Source of the DNA: Anaerolentibacter hominis
GTDB lineage: Bacteria; Bacillota; Clostridia; Lachnospirales; Lachnospiraceae
NCBI RefSeq assembly: GCF_032380675.1
Contig: NZ_JAWDIX010000001.1
Location: 372,001 to 436,000 of the forward strand
DNA: 64,000 nt
Reading direction: 5' to 3'
Part shown: positions 17,001 through 25,591 of the stretch, piece by piece
How the letters are laid out: the number at the start of each line of letters is the position of its first letter
How positions within the stretch are numbered: the stretch's first letter is position 1
Notes under the pieces: model-generated
Database searches by the model: none
Seen by the model: only the letters and a program-made list of their open reading frames with translations
What the model was told of the DNA's origin: nothing
Made by a program: the position numbers and the translations under genes

Positions 17001-18359
17001 ATGAAAGCACTGGGTATCGATATTGGGACTACAACCATCAGCAGTATTATACTGGATGGTGAGAACGGTGAAGTTTTGGGAAGCAGGACGGTTTTAAACG
17101 ATTCGGCTGTACAGGGACAGGATTTTGAACGGTTGCTGAATCCGGAACTTATTTGGGAGAAGTCCTGTGAAGTGGTGGAGGATCTGATCCGTACCTGGGG
17201 TCCGGTAGACAGTATCGGAACCACTGGTCAGATGCATGGCATGCTGTATCTGGATGAAGAAGGAAACCCGGTGAGTCCTTTGTATACCTGGCAGGACGGC
17301 AGAGGTGATCTGCCATACCGGGACGGCAAAACCTATGCGGAGTATCTGGCTGATGTAACCGGAATCTGGATGGCCACCGGGTTCGGTCTGACGACTCATT
17401 TTTATAATATGGTAAATGGTCTGGTGCCGGAAAATGCGGTGAAGATGACCACGATCGGCGATTTTATCGGTATGAAGCTGTGCGGGGCCAAAGAGCCTTT
17501 TATCAGCGGCGGGAATGCGGCCAGCTGGGGCTGTTTTAATTTGGAGGAAGGCAGATTTTATACCGAAGAGCTTATAAGGGCTGGAGTTAATCCTGATCTG
17601 CTGCCGGAGGTTATCAACGACAGCCGGACGATTGGTAGTACTCCGGAGGGGGTCCCGGTCAGTGTTTCCCTTGGCGATAATCAGGCCGGCGTCATCGGGT
17701 GTGTGAAAGATCTGAAGTCATCTGTTTTAATTAACGTAGGGACCAGCGGACAGGTTTCGTTCGGTATGGACCGGTTTGTAAAATCAGCAGGGGATATTGA
17801 GCTGAGACCCTGCACCGATGGAATGTATTTTCTGGCAGGCTCCGCTCTGTGCGGCGGGAGGGCATACGCAATGCTGGAACAGTTTTTCCGTGATGTGGTC
17901 CGTATGGCCGGCGGCGATGCGGCCCCGTTGTATTCAGAAATGGCAAAGGAACTGACGAACCGGCCGCCCTATAAGGATAAACTGAAAATCACGACAAAAT
18001 TCAGCGGGACAAGGAGCAACCCGGAGGATAGGGGCGCCATCGAGAATATCAGTCCCCTTAATTTTACTGTCAGCAATTTTATTCTGGGCATGATGGAGGG
18101 GATTGCCGGGGAATTGCATGATATGTATGATGAAATGTGCAGTTTAAAGGGAGAAGGCGGCACTTATTTAATCGGCGCAGGCAATGGACTGCGCAAAAAT
18201 CCTATCCTGCGCAGCGTATTTGAAGAGATGTTCGGAATGAAAATGGAGATTCCCGCACATGTGGAGGAAGCGTCTTATGGAGCGGCGCTGTTCTCACTCA
18301 AAGCAGCGGGAAAATTTGATTCCCTGGAGGAAGCCCAGCAGATGATCCGTTACCAGTAA
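17001..18359 (+). CDS. FGGY-family carbohydrate kinase
   Basis: A 452-residue sugar kinase of the actin-like FGGY family. The N-terminal phosphate loop is GIDIGTTTISSIILD; TGQMHGMLYLD follows near residue 75, and the C-terminal half has INVGTSGQVS and YLIGAGNGLRKNP. The wording is closest to xylulokinase and sedoheptulokinase relatives; I cannot decide the sugar. ATG chosen at 17001 with AGAAAGGCGG upstream. Forms an operon with the Gfo/Idh oxidoreductase 28 bp downstream. Confidence 0.82.
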   Translation: MKALGIDIGTTTISSIILDGENGEVLGSRTVLNDSAVQGQDFERLLNPELIWEKSCEVVEDLIRTWGPVDSIGTTGQMHGMLYLDEEGNPVSPLYTWQDGRGDLPYRDGKTYAEYLADVTGIWMATGFGLTTHFYNMVNGLVPENAVKMTTIGDFIGMKLCGAKEPFISGGNAASWGCFNLEEGRFYTEELIRAGVNPDLLPEVINDSRTIGSTPEGVPVSVSLGDNQAGVIGCVKDLKSSVLINVGTSGQVSFGMDRFVKSAGDIELRPCTDGMYFLAGSALCGGRAYAMLEQFFRDVVRMAGGDAAPLYSEMAKELTNRPPYKDKLKITTKFSGTRSNPEDRGAIENISPLNFTVSNFILGMMEGIAGELHDMYDEMCSLKGEGGTYLIGAGNGLRKNPILRSVFEEMFGMKMEIPAHVEEASYGAALFSLKAAGKFDSLEEAQQMIRYQ

Positions 18360-18387
18360 AATAAAAAGAATAAGGGGATAGGAATAA

Positions 18388-19383
18388 ATGGAGAATAGTA
18401 TGAAAAAAGTACGATTTGCTGTGATTGGCACGAACTTTATTACAGACCGGATATTGTTAAATTCCAGGCGCTGTACAGGCTTTGAATTAAAGGCAGTGTA
18501 TTCCAGGACCGAAGAGCGGGCAAGGGAGTATGCGCAGAAAAACGGAGCGGAGCTGACGTTTACCAGCCTGGAAGAGCTGGCGGCATGCCGGGAGGTGGAT
18601 GCGGTATATATCGGCAGCCCGAATTACTGCCATGCCAGCCAGGCAATCACGATGCTGAAGGGGAAAAAACATGTTTTATGTGAGAAACCCATCTGTGCGA
18701 ACAGCAGAGAATTGGAAGAAATGTTTCAGGCAGCCGGAGATAATCATGTAGTGCTTCTTGAGGCCATGAGACCCTGGTACACGCCGGGCTTTCAGTATTT
18801 GAAAAGTATACTGCCGCAGATCGGGCCGGTCCGCCATGCAGTTCTGCAGTTCTGCCAGTATTCTTCGCGGTATGATAATTTTAAGAATGGAATTGTAGAG
18901 AATGCATTCAAACGGGAGTTGTGCAACGGCGCACTGATGGATGTGGGCTGCTATGCGGTGGGCGTTATGACAGGCTTGTTTGGCATGCCGGAGAAAGTTG
19001 CAGCCATGAGCCGTATTATCCCCGGTGGCATTGATGCCGAGGGTGCGTTTGTTGCCAAATATGATGAACTCCTGGCGGAAGTCATGTACTCTAAAGTATC
19101 AGACGGGAAAAACCCATGTGAATTACAGGGTGAACGGGCCAATGTATTATTTTCTCCAACCGGGTCTGTGGAACATATCAAGATTTTGTGGAGAGATGGA
19201 CGGACGGAAGAACTGGAATTTCCGACTCCGGATTTTGCCATGTACTGTGAACTGCAGGAATTTATAGATATGTGCCGGGGAAAGGCATCACCGCAGGAGT
19301 ATAATATTGCATCCCGCCAGACGATGGCAGTGATGGATGAAATCAGAAGACAGAGCCAATATCTGTTTCCGGCAGATCAATAA
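18388..19383 (+). CDS. Gfo/Idh/MocA-family oxidoreductase
   Basis: A 331-residue NAD(P)-dependent dehydrogenase. An N-terminal Rossmann fold begins KVRFAVIGTNFITDR; the conserved HVLCEKPI (about residues 91-98) with the catalytic lysine is present, as is the second motif LMDVGCYAVG. Substrates in this family are sugars, inositols or polyols. Directly downstream of the FGGY kinase, so likely part of the same pentitol or sugar route. Two ATG codons lie 12 bases apart; the first follows GGGGATAGGA. Confidence 0.8.
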   Translation: MENSMKKVRFAVIGTNFITDRILLNSRRCTGFELKAVYSRTEERAREYAQKNGAELTFTSLEELAACREVDAVYIGSPNYCHASQAITMLKGKKHVLCEKPICANSRELEEMFQAAGDNHVVLLEAMRPWYTPGFQYLKSILPQIGPVRHAVLQFCQYSSRYDNFKNGIVENAFKRELCNGALMDVGCYAVGVMTGLFGMPEKVAAMSRIIPGGIDAEGAFVAKYDELLAEVMYSKVSDGKNPCELQGERANVLFSPTGSVEHIKILWRDGRTEELEFPTPDFAMYCELQEFIDMCRGKASPQEYNIASRQTMAVMDEIRRQSQYLFPADQ

Positions 19384-19449
19384 TCCGAATGATAAGTATT
19401 TAATAATATGACGTAAATACAGCGGTTTTATACAAAATAAGCACTAAAG

Positions 19450-19479
19450 TTGGATTTTATCTGAAATTTGTGATATAAT
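19450..19479 (+). promoter_or_regulatory. promoter before the CarD-like gene
   Basis: TTGGAT (19450-19455), 18 bp, TATAAT (19474-19479). The start point would fall only about 10 bases before the following terminator-like hairpin. Confidence 0.6.
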
Positions 19480-19495
19480 AATAATATAGTTATAA

Positions 19496-19548
19496 CGTGT
19501 AGTTTGCTTGGCAGCGTAAGTCCGGTTGTAGCAGACTGCACGTTTTTT
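19496..19548 (+). terminator. promoter-proximal terminator hairpin
   Basis: CGTGTAGTTTGCT pairs with AGCAGACTGCACG (two G-T pairs) and is followed by TTTTTT. It ends a transcript of about 60 nt from the promoter just upstream, so it is either an attenuator of the CarD-like gene or the end of a small RNA. Confidence 0.6.
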
Positions 19549-19591
19549 ATCATGGAAGTAGATAAGACTCCCCCCTTCTATAGGAGGCGGG
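19549..19591 (+). repeat. IS200/IS605-like MITE, copy 1 (left end only)
   Basis: Begins ATCATGGAAGTAGATAAGAC, identical to copies 2 and 3, then a hairpin of CCCCCCTTCT with AGGAGGCGGG. Homology stops after this hairpin. It is inserted right after the T tract of a terminator. Confidence 0.65.
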
Positions 19592-19642
19592 CTTACCCGC
19601 TTTGTTAGACCAGTTATTTAGACCAGGAAAGGAGAAGCCAAG

Positions 19643-20155
19643 ATGTGCAAGGTGAATGATATCATACTTTATGGTTCCCGCGGAATCTGCGAAATTACCC
19701 AGATTGCAGAGCTGAACATGAGCGGAACTTCTCAAAATTATTATATTTTAAAACCTGTTGAAAATCGAGATTCTACTATTTATGTACCAGTTGACAATGA
19801 GGCGCTGAAAAGCAAAATGCGGCAGGTGCTTTCTGCGGACGAGATCCATAAGTTGATTCAGTCAATGCCGACGGAAGACTCCATCTGGATTGAAAATGAA
19901 TCGGAACGTAAAGAAGTGTACCGGAAGATGATCGCCCGGGGTGATCGGACCGAATTGATTCAAATTATTAAAACACTTTACGTGCATCAGCAGGAGCAGA
20001 AAGAAAAGGGAAAGAAACTGCATGTATCGGATGAACAGTATTTAAAAGAAGCTGAAAAACTGCTGTACGATGAATTTGCATTGGTTTTAAATATGAGGGT
20101 GGATCAGGTCCTTCCCTTTATCATGGAGCAGATTGAACTGCAGGAGAAGGATTGA
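19643..20155 (+). CDS. CarD/CdnL-family transcription regulator
   Basis: A 170-residue protein beginning MCKVNDIILYGSRGICEITQI, the Tudor-like RNA-polymerase-interaction domain of CarD/CdnL proteins (about residues 1-65), followed by a helical region (about 75-165) rich in charged residues, where the DNA backbone contacts of CarD are made. These proteins stabilise open complexes, often at rRNA promoters. AAAGGAG lies nine bases before the ATG. A solo gene whose leader includes a terminator-like hairpin and a MITE fragment. Confidence 0.8.
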   Translation: MCKVNDIILYGSRGICEITQIAELNMSGTSQNYYILKPVENRDSTIYVPVDNEALKSKMRQVLSADEIHKLIQSMPTEDSIWIENESERKEVYRKMIARGDRTELIQIIKTLYVHQQEQKEKGKKLHVSDEQYLKEAEKLLYDEFALVLNMRVDQVLPFIMEQIELQEKD

Positions 20156-20218
20156 AAGTAATCGCATGACCCTGTATATTTTCATGACAGGCTGATAAAA
20201 AGAATGAATCTATAATAA

Positions 20219-20255
20219 AACAGGAGGCACAGCCCAAAAAGCTGTGCCTCCTGTT
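20219..20255. terminator. bidirectional terminator, carD-like / blaR-like
   Basis: AACAGGAGGCACAGC pairs perfectly with GCTGTGCCTCCTGTT over a 7-base loop, between the convergent genes; an A4 tract precedes it for the minus direction. Confidence 0.8.
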
Positions 20256-20267
20256 AGTTCGGATCAT

Positions 20268-22361
20268 TTATTCCGCTGGCTGCAGTTCATATAAAAGCCA
20301 TGCGGCAGGATAGTGTTTTTCCAGTTCTGCGTGTTCGATTTCCTTTTCTAAAGTCCGGACCTGATCTGAAAATCGGTCAAACCAGTCCTGACCGGTTTCA
20401 GCCGCATCAGTTTCCGGAACCGTCTCCCCGAAACCCGCTATAATATCCCGGCAGGCGAGAGCCATGATCTGTCCCCGGAGGTCCGTCTGGCCGCCTTTAA
20501 GAAATTCTGTAAAACAATAACGCAATGTATATTCGCCATAGTTGATTAAAGTATCATATGCCTCCGGCTGGCCCTTCACATATTCCGCCGGATCAGAGGC
20601 TGCAGACGGAAGAGAGGTGATTTGGTCAAGAAGCCTGGCGACGGCCTCGTCGATATTTCCCATCGCATTCAGCCTGACCAGTGCCTTTTGATAACACTCC
20701 TGCTGCTGACGCTCGGCATAATCAGAAGCGTCCAGTGCTTCAGCAGCGGCAGGTTGCGGGAATCTGGACCGAATGTCAGTAGCATAGTAGCTGCCGTCAC
20801 GGGGCTGCCAGTATTCCGTCAGGATATACGCTCCCCCATCGTCTATGGTGAAGGTAAGTGCAAGGGGTACATAACTGCCGCCTTCTTCAGATAGGATGCC
20901 GCCGGAACTGCTGTAGGAATGGTACATGGACAGCAGATAAACGGTGATTTTATCCAGTTCGCTGCCGTCAGCGGGGCCGGCTCCTTCCGTAGCAAGTACA
21001 GCATGGCTCTCCACATGGATGAGACCGTCGTTTCTGTACCCGTCGTTATGTTCTAAGATTGCGGTAGATACAGCGATATCCAGCGGGTCCTGTCTGTGTT
21101 TTTCTATGAAATCATCCACATTATCGGTTCGGATATCAATTCGGTCTTCCAGATCTGTTCCGGCCGCTGTCTGTAAATAGATATACATGGGAGAATCGGA
21201 AGTGGAGCCGCCGCCAATCCAGAGTGAGTATAGAGAGTCTATTTCATAGACCCGGATATAAAGCCCGGACCCGGTCTCGATATACGAAAATCCGTCAAAG
21301 TCCTCCCAGGATAATGCTTCACCTTTTTCGGAAAGCGCTCTTACCTCATCCAGTGTCAGCAGGGGGCTTACGTGATCATCGCTTGGAGAATCTGCATCAG
21401 CCAGGTTCAAAGGGGGCAGATCCTGTTCTTTGGGATTTGTTAAAAAGCATACCCCTGCGGCAATACATGCAGTTACCGACAGAATAATGATCCAGAATGT
21501 CGGTTTCCTGTAATTGAGGACAGATTTAATCCGTCCCTTTACACCTGTCTCGCCGAACGCCAGCGGGCAGGCACAAATCGTCTTTCGGGAAATACTTAAG
21601 GCAAGGAGGGCATTTGAATATTCCTTTTTGTCAGCCATCGGCATTTCTTTCACTACACGTTCATCACAGGCCAGTTCAATATCCCGGCAGAGTAAAATAT
21701 AGGCCGCCCAGATCAGAGGATTGAACCAGTAGATAGTCAGAAGCAGGAAGCCGAGGGGCTTCCACCAGTGGTCATGCCGTTTTAAATGAGCAGTCTCGTG
21801 AGCTATGACAGAAGCTGCCTGCACATCATCCATCTGGGACGGCAGATAAATACGGGGTTTTAGCACACCCAGAATAAATGGGGTCTGTATGTTGTCACTG
21901 ATCCAGATCGTATCGCGAAGGCACATGGATGCGCTTACCTGTCTGCGCAGACGGATGTAGCTGACGGCTGCATAAATAAGCAGTGCAGCTATGCCTGAGA
22001 TCCATATAATGGAAGCAATGAAACTTAAGATCTGCAGCGGATTTGATCCGGCAGCCGGATCAGGAGCAAAGGCGGAGGAGATAACTGGGTTAATAATTCG
22101 GTTAATGGTACTGATACCGCTGTTAATTGCAGGAGATTGGGAATGAACGATATCAGGACTGACTGTCCCTGCACTGGGTATCAGACTCAGCGGACTTTCG
22201 ACAGAAAACGGACAGACTAAACGGACCGCGACCAGTCCCCAGAGGATGCATCGAATCATCTTCGGAGCCCTTTTCAGCAATACGCGAAGCAGCATGACCG
22301 CCAGGATGAGCCAGCCCGCTGTAATGCTCATGTTCAATAGTTTTAGAAATATAGACTCCAT
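20268..22361 (-). CDS. BlaR1/MecR1-type M56 membrane metalloprotease
   Basis: A 697-residue sensor protease. N-terminal membrane helices (about 10-30, 37-55, 108-135) flank a cytoplasmic zinc protease with HETAH (188-192) and the downstream glutamate in ELACDERVV. A further helix lies near residue 290. The outside part (about 310-697) is not a penicillin-binding domain: the SxxK/KTG pattern of BlaR1 is absent, so the signal is probably not beta-lactam recognition as in BlaR1. It likely cleaves or inactivates the BlaI-type repressor encoded just upstream; the genes are 2 bp apart. Confidence 0.85.
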   Translation of the reverse strand: MESIFLKLLNMSITAGWLILAVMLLRVLLKRAPKMIRCILWGLVAVRLVCPFSVESPLSLIPSAGTVSPDIVHSQSPAINSGISTINRIINPVISSAFAPDPAAGSNPLQILSFIASIIWISGIAALLIYAAVSYIRLRRQVSASMCLRDTIWISDNIQTPFILGVLKPRIYLPSQMDDVQAASVIAHETAHLKRHDHWWKPLGFLLLTIYWFNPLIWAAYILLCRDIELACDERVVKEMPMADKKEYSNALLALSISRKTICACPLAFGETGVKGRIKSVLNYRKPTFWIIILSVTACIAAGVCFLTNPKEQDLPPLNLADADSPSDDHVSPLLTLDEVRALSEKGEALSWEDFDGFSYIETGSGLYIRVYEIDSLYSLWIGGGSTSDSPMYIYLQTAAGTDLEDRIDIRTDNVDDFIEKHRQDPLDIAVSTAILEHNDGYRNDGLIHVESHAVLATEGAGPADGSELDKITVYLLSMYHSYSSSGGILSEEGGSYVPLALTFTIDDGGAYILTEYWQPRDGSYYATDIRSRFPQPAAAEALDASDYAERQQQECYQKALVRLNAMGNIDEAVARLLDQITSLPSAASDPAEYVKGQPEAYDTLINYGEYTLRYCFTEFLKGGQTDLRGQIMALACRDIIAGFGETVPETDAAETGQDWFDRFSDQVRTLEKEIEHAELEKHYPAAWLLYELQPAE

Positions 22362-22363
22362 AG

Positions 22364-22726
22364 TTACACCTCCCCGGCTGAGTCGATCATGTGCCGTATC
22401 TCTTCGATTTCCTCCTGTGTCAGGGCTTTCCTTTTCGTAAAGGCGGCAATAAACGCCGGAAGAGAACCATCGAAAGCCTGTTCAACCAGCTTCTCTCCCT
22501 GTATGCCATAAAATTCGTCTCTGGTAAGAAGGGAGGAAACGACACCATCCCTGTTTTGAAAAATTCCCCGTTCACAGAGTTTCTTGAGTACGGTATAGGT
22601 CGTCGTTCTCTTCCAGCAAAGCTCTCTTTCACACAGAATGGCCAGCTGTCCGGAAGATATCGGTTCATTATTCCAGATTATATCCGCAAAATGGGATTCA
22701 ACAACTGCAAGCTTCAAATCAGACAT
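22364..22726 (-). CDS. BlaI/MecI-family repressor
   Basis: A 120-residue winged-helix repressor. LKLAVVESHFADIIWNN opens the DNA-binding domain and RTTTYTVLKKLCERGIF is the recognition-helix region, both as in BlaI/MecI. The C-terminal 40 residues form the dimerisation part and include the region usually cut by the M56 partner. It starts the two-gene operon and should bind the nested dyads over its own promoter (22740-22797). Confidence 0.9.
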   Translation of the reverse strand: MSDLKLAVVESHFADIIWNNEPISSGQLAILCERELCWKRTTTYTVLKKLCERGIFQNRDGVVSSLLTRDEFYGIQGEKLVEQAFDGSLPAFIAAFTKRKALTQEEIEEIRHMIDSAGEV

Positions 22727-22739
22727 ATGTAGTATCCCC

Positions 22740-22797
22740 TTTCTGTCTATTGCTGATAGACTACCTTTAGTCTATCGGAAATAGACAGAAATGTCAA
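22740..22797 (-). promoter_or_regulatory. blaI-type operator overlapping promoter
   Basis: On the minus strand TTGACA (22797-22792), 17 bp, TAGACT (22774-22769). Two nested dyads cover it: GATAGACT/AGTCTATC at 22755-22776 and TTTCTGTCTAT/ATAGACAGAAA at 22740-22750 and 22781-22791. The inner dyad covers the -10, the outer arms flank it: classic self-repression geometry. Confidence 0.85.
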
Positions 22798-22819
22798 TGA
22801 GATTTCACAATCGGGATGA

Positions 22820-22858
22820 AACAAACGACGACATGTTTCGCGAGCCGTCTTATTGTAA
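22820..22858 (+). repeat. REP-like 40-bp repeat, copy B
   Basis: AACAAACGACGACATG followed by TTTCGCGAGCCGTCTTATTG; 34 of 41 positions match copy A at 1631-1670. Between the blaI promoter and the barstar-like gene's terminator. Confidence 0.6.
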
Positions 22859-22898
22859 AAAAATCCCCTGCCTGATCTATCTTAGGCAAGGGATTTTG
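22857..22898 (-). terminator. terminator of the barstar-like gene
   Basis: Minus strand: AAAATCCCTTGCCT pairs with AGGCAGGGGAT (one mismatch pair) and runs into TTTTTTT. Confidence 0.85.
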
Positions 22899-22917
22899 AA
22901 CCATGTATGTTGTAGTA

Positions 22918-23205
22918 TCAGTCTTCAAAGACGGGCTCTGCAATGTACAGATCCAGGTGATCATTTTCCTGTGTACAGTTCATAAAGGTCTCCAGAATCT
23001 CATCGCCGAAATCTTCCAGACTTTCGAGCATTTCTTTCTGACGGAGAAATATGACTTCCATGGGCTGTTCAATGCTCATAAGCATGTCTTCCAGTTCTTC
23101 CAGTGTTTTCCCACATGAGGGAGGAAATGCCATCTGGGAGGCGATATGCCGCAGGGTACTTTTCTCATTGGTCATTCTTCTGCCGTCTAAAATTATTTGT
23201 TTCAT
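22918..23205 (-). CDS. barstar-like protein
   Basis: A 95-residue acidic protein. MKQIILDGRRM and ASQMAFPPSCGKTLEELEDML follow the barstar (ribonuclease inhibitor) pattern, where the usual text is FPxYYGxNLDALWDCL; here the tyrosine is cysteine and the asparagine threonine. No ribonuclease gene is nearby. Barstar-like proteins are often orphan in Firmicutes or serve immunity against secreted toxins. It lies just downstream of the DUF362 gene on the same strand and may share its transcript. Confidence 0.65.
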   Translation of the reverse strand: MKQIILDGRRMTNEKSTLRHIASQMAFPPSCGKTLEELEDMLMSIEQPMEVIFLRQKEMLESLEDFGDEILETFMNCTQENDHLDLYIAEPVFED

Positions 23206-23231
23206 TTATCTGACTCCTTTATCTGACTCCT

Positions 23232-24332
23232 TTATTTTGCAATATAATCCGTTAAAAAGCGAAGTATTTCAGGGGTTTTGGGGGGACAGCCGGGAACGGA
23301 ATCGGCGAAATCCCTGGTGCAGCTGCCTACTCCGGGACAAGCTTCTGATTTACCCTTAAAGCCCTGGCCGATGCAGACCGGTGTTTTTTGGAGATACCGC
23401 AGTTTGCCGGCATCGTCTAAGCGGGCGAGCGCCTGAATCAGATTGGCATAGCAAGCCGAACAGGCATCATCCTGTCTGGCGTACCGGGCGAGCTGCTGCA
23501 CCTTCCGGGAGGCTGCTGGCTTAACAGGGGTTGTATCTTTGTTTAATTCGGTGATGGCAGCGTGGTCCAGATCCTTACTGCCCACGCCGATCTCTGCAGC
23601 GATCTGGATATAACGGATATCATCCGGTGAATAGCCCATGGAAGAAGCAATATAACTGTCGATAAGAACCGGATCAATTCCACAGAAAACCCGGTTCATC
23701 TGCACCGGATTGCCGCCCTCTTCAAAGTCCAGATCACCGCACATGCCATCGCCGATGATAAAATCTGCACACAGAATTTTGTTCAGATAGGCGATGGGCT
23801 TGTGCAGCCCCAGAGTATGAAAATGACGTTTTTCGCGGTCGGAAATGATACCCTTCATATTTTTTAACGCGCCGGTGACTATGGTCTGACAATGTCCTTT
23901 CAGGACTGGCATATTGATCAGATAGTCCACTTCCAGGGCTTTCCGGCTGATTTCCATTGTCAGGCCGCCGTAAGATCTGGATTCATATTTATCTGATTTG
24001 GTATCGAACAGGGGTACATTATATTTTTTGGACAGAGCGTCATAACCGCATACTTTAAAGGCTCTTGTTGTGCTGTCACCCACCCAGGAACCTTCCAGAA
24101 TAAGAAGATTATGGTATCCATGTTCCTGGAGATATTCGATCGTACCTGCCAGAATGGCGGGCGTAGTGGTAGCGCCGGAGGAAGCAGGCTTGGCCACCAC
24201 CAGATTCGGCTTCAAACCGATGAGGCTTTTTTTATCCGGAAGGCGGCCGGCCAGCCCGGCTGCATCTAAAATATCTTTCGTCATTTTTGCCGGATCGTTT
24301 CCATAAGTTACAATAATTTGATTTGTATCCAT
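23232..24332 (-). CDS. DUF362 family protein
   Basis: A 366-residue protein of the DUF362 family. Typical features are LIGLKPNLVVAKPASSGATT near the N terminus, NMPVLKGHCQTIVTGALKNMKG in the middle and IGDGMCGDLDFEEGG. The C-terminal 90 residues are cysteine-rich (CSACYAN, VCIGQ, CPGVGSC, GCPP), which could hold an iron-sulfur cluster, though no plain ferredoxin repeat is seen. Function of the family is unsettled. Start set at the ATG after GGAGAATAGT; an ATG four codons earlier is possible. Confidence 0.72.
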   Translation of the reverse strand: MDTNQIIVTYGNDPAKMTKDILDAAGLAGRLPDKKSLIGLKPNLVVAKPASSGATTTPAILAGTIEYLQEHGYHNLLILEGSWVGDSTTRAFKVCGYDALSKKYNVPLFDTKSDKYESRSYGGLTMEISRKALEVDYLINMPVLKGHCQTIVTGALKNMKGIISDREKRHFHTLGLHKPIAYLNKILCADFIIGDGMCGDLDFEEGGNPVQMNRVFCGIDPVLIDSYIASSMGYSPDDIRYIQIAAEIGVGSKDLDHAAITELNKDTTPVKPAASRKVQQLARYARQDDACSACYANLIQALARLDDAGKLRYLQKTPVCIGQGFKGKSEACPGVGSCTRDFADSVPGCPPKTPEILRFLTDYIAK

Positions 24333-24500
24333 ACTATTCTCCATTCCCTTTCACTGGTTGGCGTATATCCCTGCTGTTACCTCTATTCTAAAAACAGGGG
24401 AGGCATTTGTCAACGCCGGGAAAAGGGCAAAAATCAGATTCATCACGGTATCACAGCAAAAAGGGAGACGGCATCAAGATCATGTCGTCTCCTTGAAAAC

Positions 24501-24716
24501 TCAGCCATCCTCTTCCTGATATTCCAAAATATCCCCCGGCTGGCAGTGTAACACTTCGCATATAGCGGAAAGGGTGGAAAACCGAAGCGCTGTCACACGG
24601 TTATTCTTAATTTTAGACAGATTGACATTAGAAATACCAACCTGTTCCGCCAGATCATTTAACGAAATTTTTCGTTCTACCATCATACGATCCAGACGCA
24701 GAACAATTTTTCCCAT
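24501..24716 (-). CDS. small XRE-family (Cro/CI-like) regulator
   Basis: A 71-residue helix-turn-helix protein with LAEQVGISNVNLSKIKNNR as the HTH, resembling YozG-type regulators that pair with DUF2975 membrane proteins. It lies 12 bp downstream of that gene and on the same strand, so both are transcribed from the promoter at 25448-25420. Probably binds the perfect dyad just upstream of that promoter. Confidence 0.85.
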   Translation of the reverse strand: MGKIVLRLDRMMVERKISLNDLAEQVGISNVNLSKIKNNRVTALRFSTLSAICEVLHCQPGDILEYQEEDG

Positions 24717-24728
24717 AGTGTAACCTCC

Positions 24729-25304
24729 TTATACAAGCCCGTCTACGTCAGATTGAAGCTGTGATCCATATGCAAAAACCTGTGAAAGACAGAGAATGAG
24801 AATCCCTGTAATAAAGCTCTCCAGTGCGACACTGGCCTGTGCTGCATCCACACCGAGCACCAGACGGGAGATGATGCTCATAATAAGTCCGACGACCGGA
24901 ACAGATATATAGAAAATACCAATCTCTCTAACCATGCGGGTGATATCGTGCTGAAAGGGGGTATCTCCCTTTGCAAACCAGGTTTTTCCCCTTGCAGTGC
25001 AAAAAATCAGATATACGTTGCGGAATACCATAGCCATGAGTGATAAGATAAAAACCGCGCTTATGGAATACAGCGTAACGGCTTTCAGATTCAGCACGCC
25101 GTTTGCATCGGAGAGCAGCAATTCAAATCCATAGATGGTAATTTCACCGTTCGACTCCGCAAGACCTTTCACAAGAATCGAATAAATCCTGTCTTTTAAC
25201 GAGGCGGGAAGCACCAGCAGGCAGATTGAGGCCGCAGCCCCGACCCAATGCAATACTTCCAGAAATTTTGATACGATTAATGCATAACTATTTAATTTTT
25301 TCAT
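24729..25304 (-). CDS. DUF2975 membrane protein
   Basis: A 191-residue protein with four hydrophobic segments (about residues 15-35, 73-98, 130-150, 163-183) matching the DUF2975 pattern, including TWFAKGDTPF between helices 2 and 3. I start at MKKLNSY; the frame continues upstream to 25601 but that part is not membrane-like and crosses the promoter. Encoded directly before a small XRE regulator, a common arrangement in Firmicutes. Function unknown; a link to developmental or quorum state is often guessed. Confidence 0.75.
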   Translation of the reverse strand: MKKLNSYALIVSKFLEVLHWVGAAASICLLVLPASLKDRIYSILVKGLAESNGEITIYGFELLLSDANGVLNLKAVTLYSISAVFILSLMAMVFRNVYLIFCTARGKTWFAKGDTPFQHDITRMVREIGIFYISVPVVGLIMSIISRLVLGVDAAQASVALESFITGILILCLSQVFAYGSQLQSDVDGLV

Positions 25305-25419
25305 TTTAAACCCAATACCTTTCCTGAATTGGTTCTCTGCATAGAAAGCAGCCAATTCATTAAACAGCGAATACTCCTCCTGATTCATCAAATTTGTCAT
25401 GACCATCTTTGATGATCTT

Positions 25420-25485
25420 ATCATAAGGCTTAATATATCGTTTGTCAACATATATTTAACGTTTTTCGATAAATAATTATCGAAA
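25420..25485 (-). promoter_or_regulatory. promoter and 22-bp dyad of the DUF2975-XRE operon
   Basis: Minus strand TTGACA (25448-25443), 17 bp, TATGAT (25425-25420). Sixteen bases upstream of the -35 is the perfect dyad TTTCGATAA-ATAA-TTATCGAAA (25464-25485), a good operator for the XRE protein. Confidence 0.75.
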
Positions 25486-25591
25486 CAAGATAATATGTGA
25501 GAGGCGTGAGTTAGTGCCGGCGCACTGAAGTATGGACGCTGTACCCATTCGCAGTCTAGTGTACTCGTTTTATGAATGCTGCCAGATCGTC

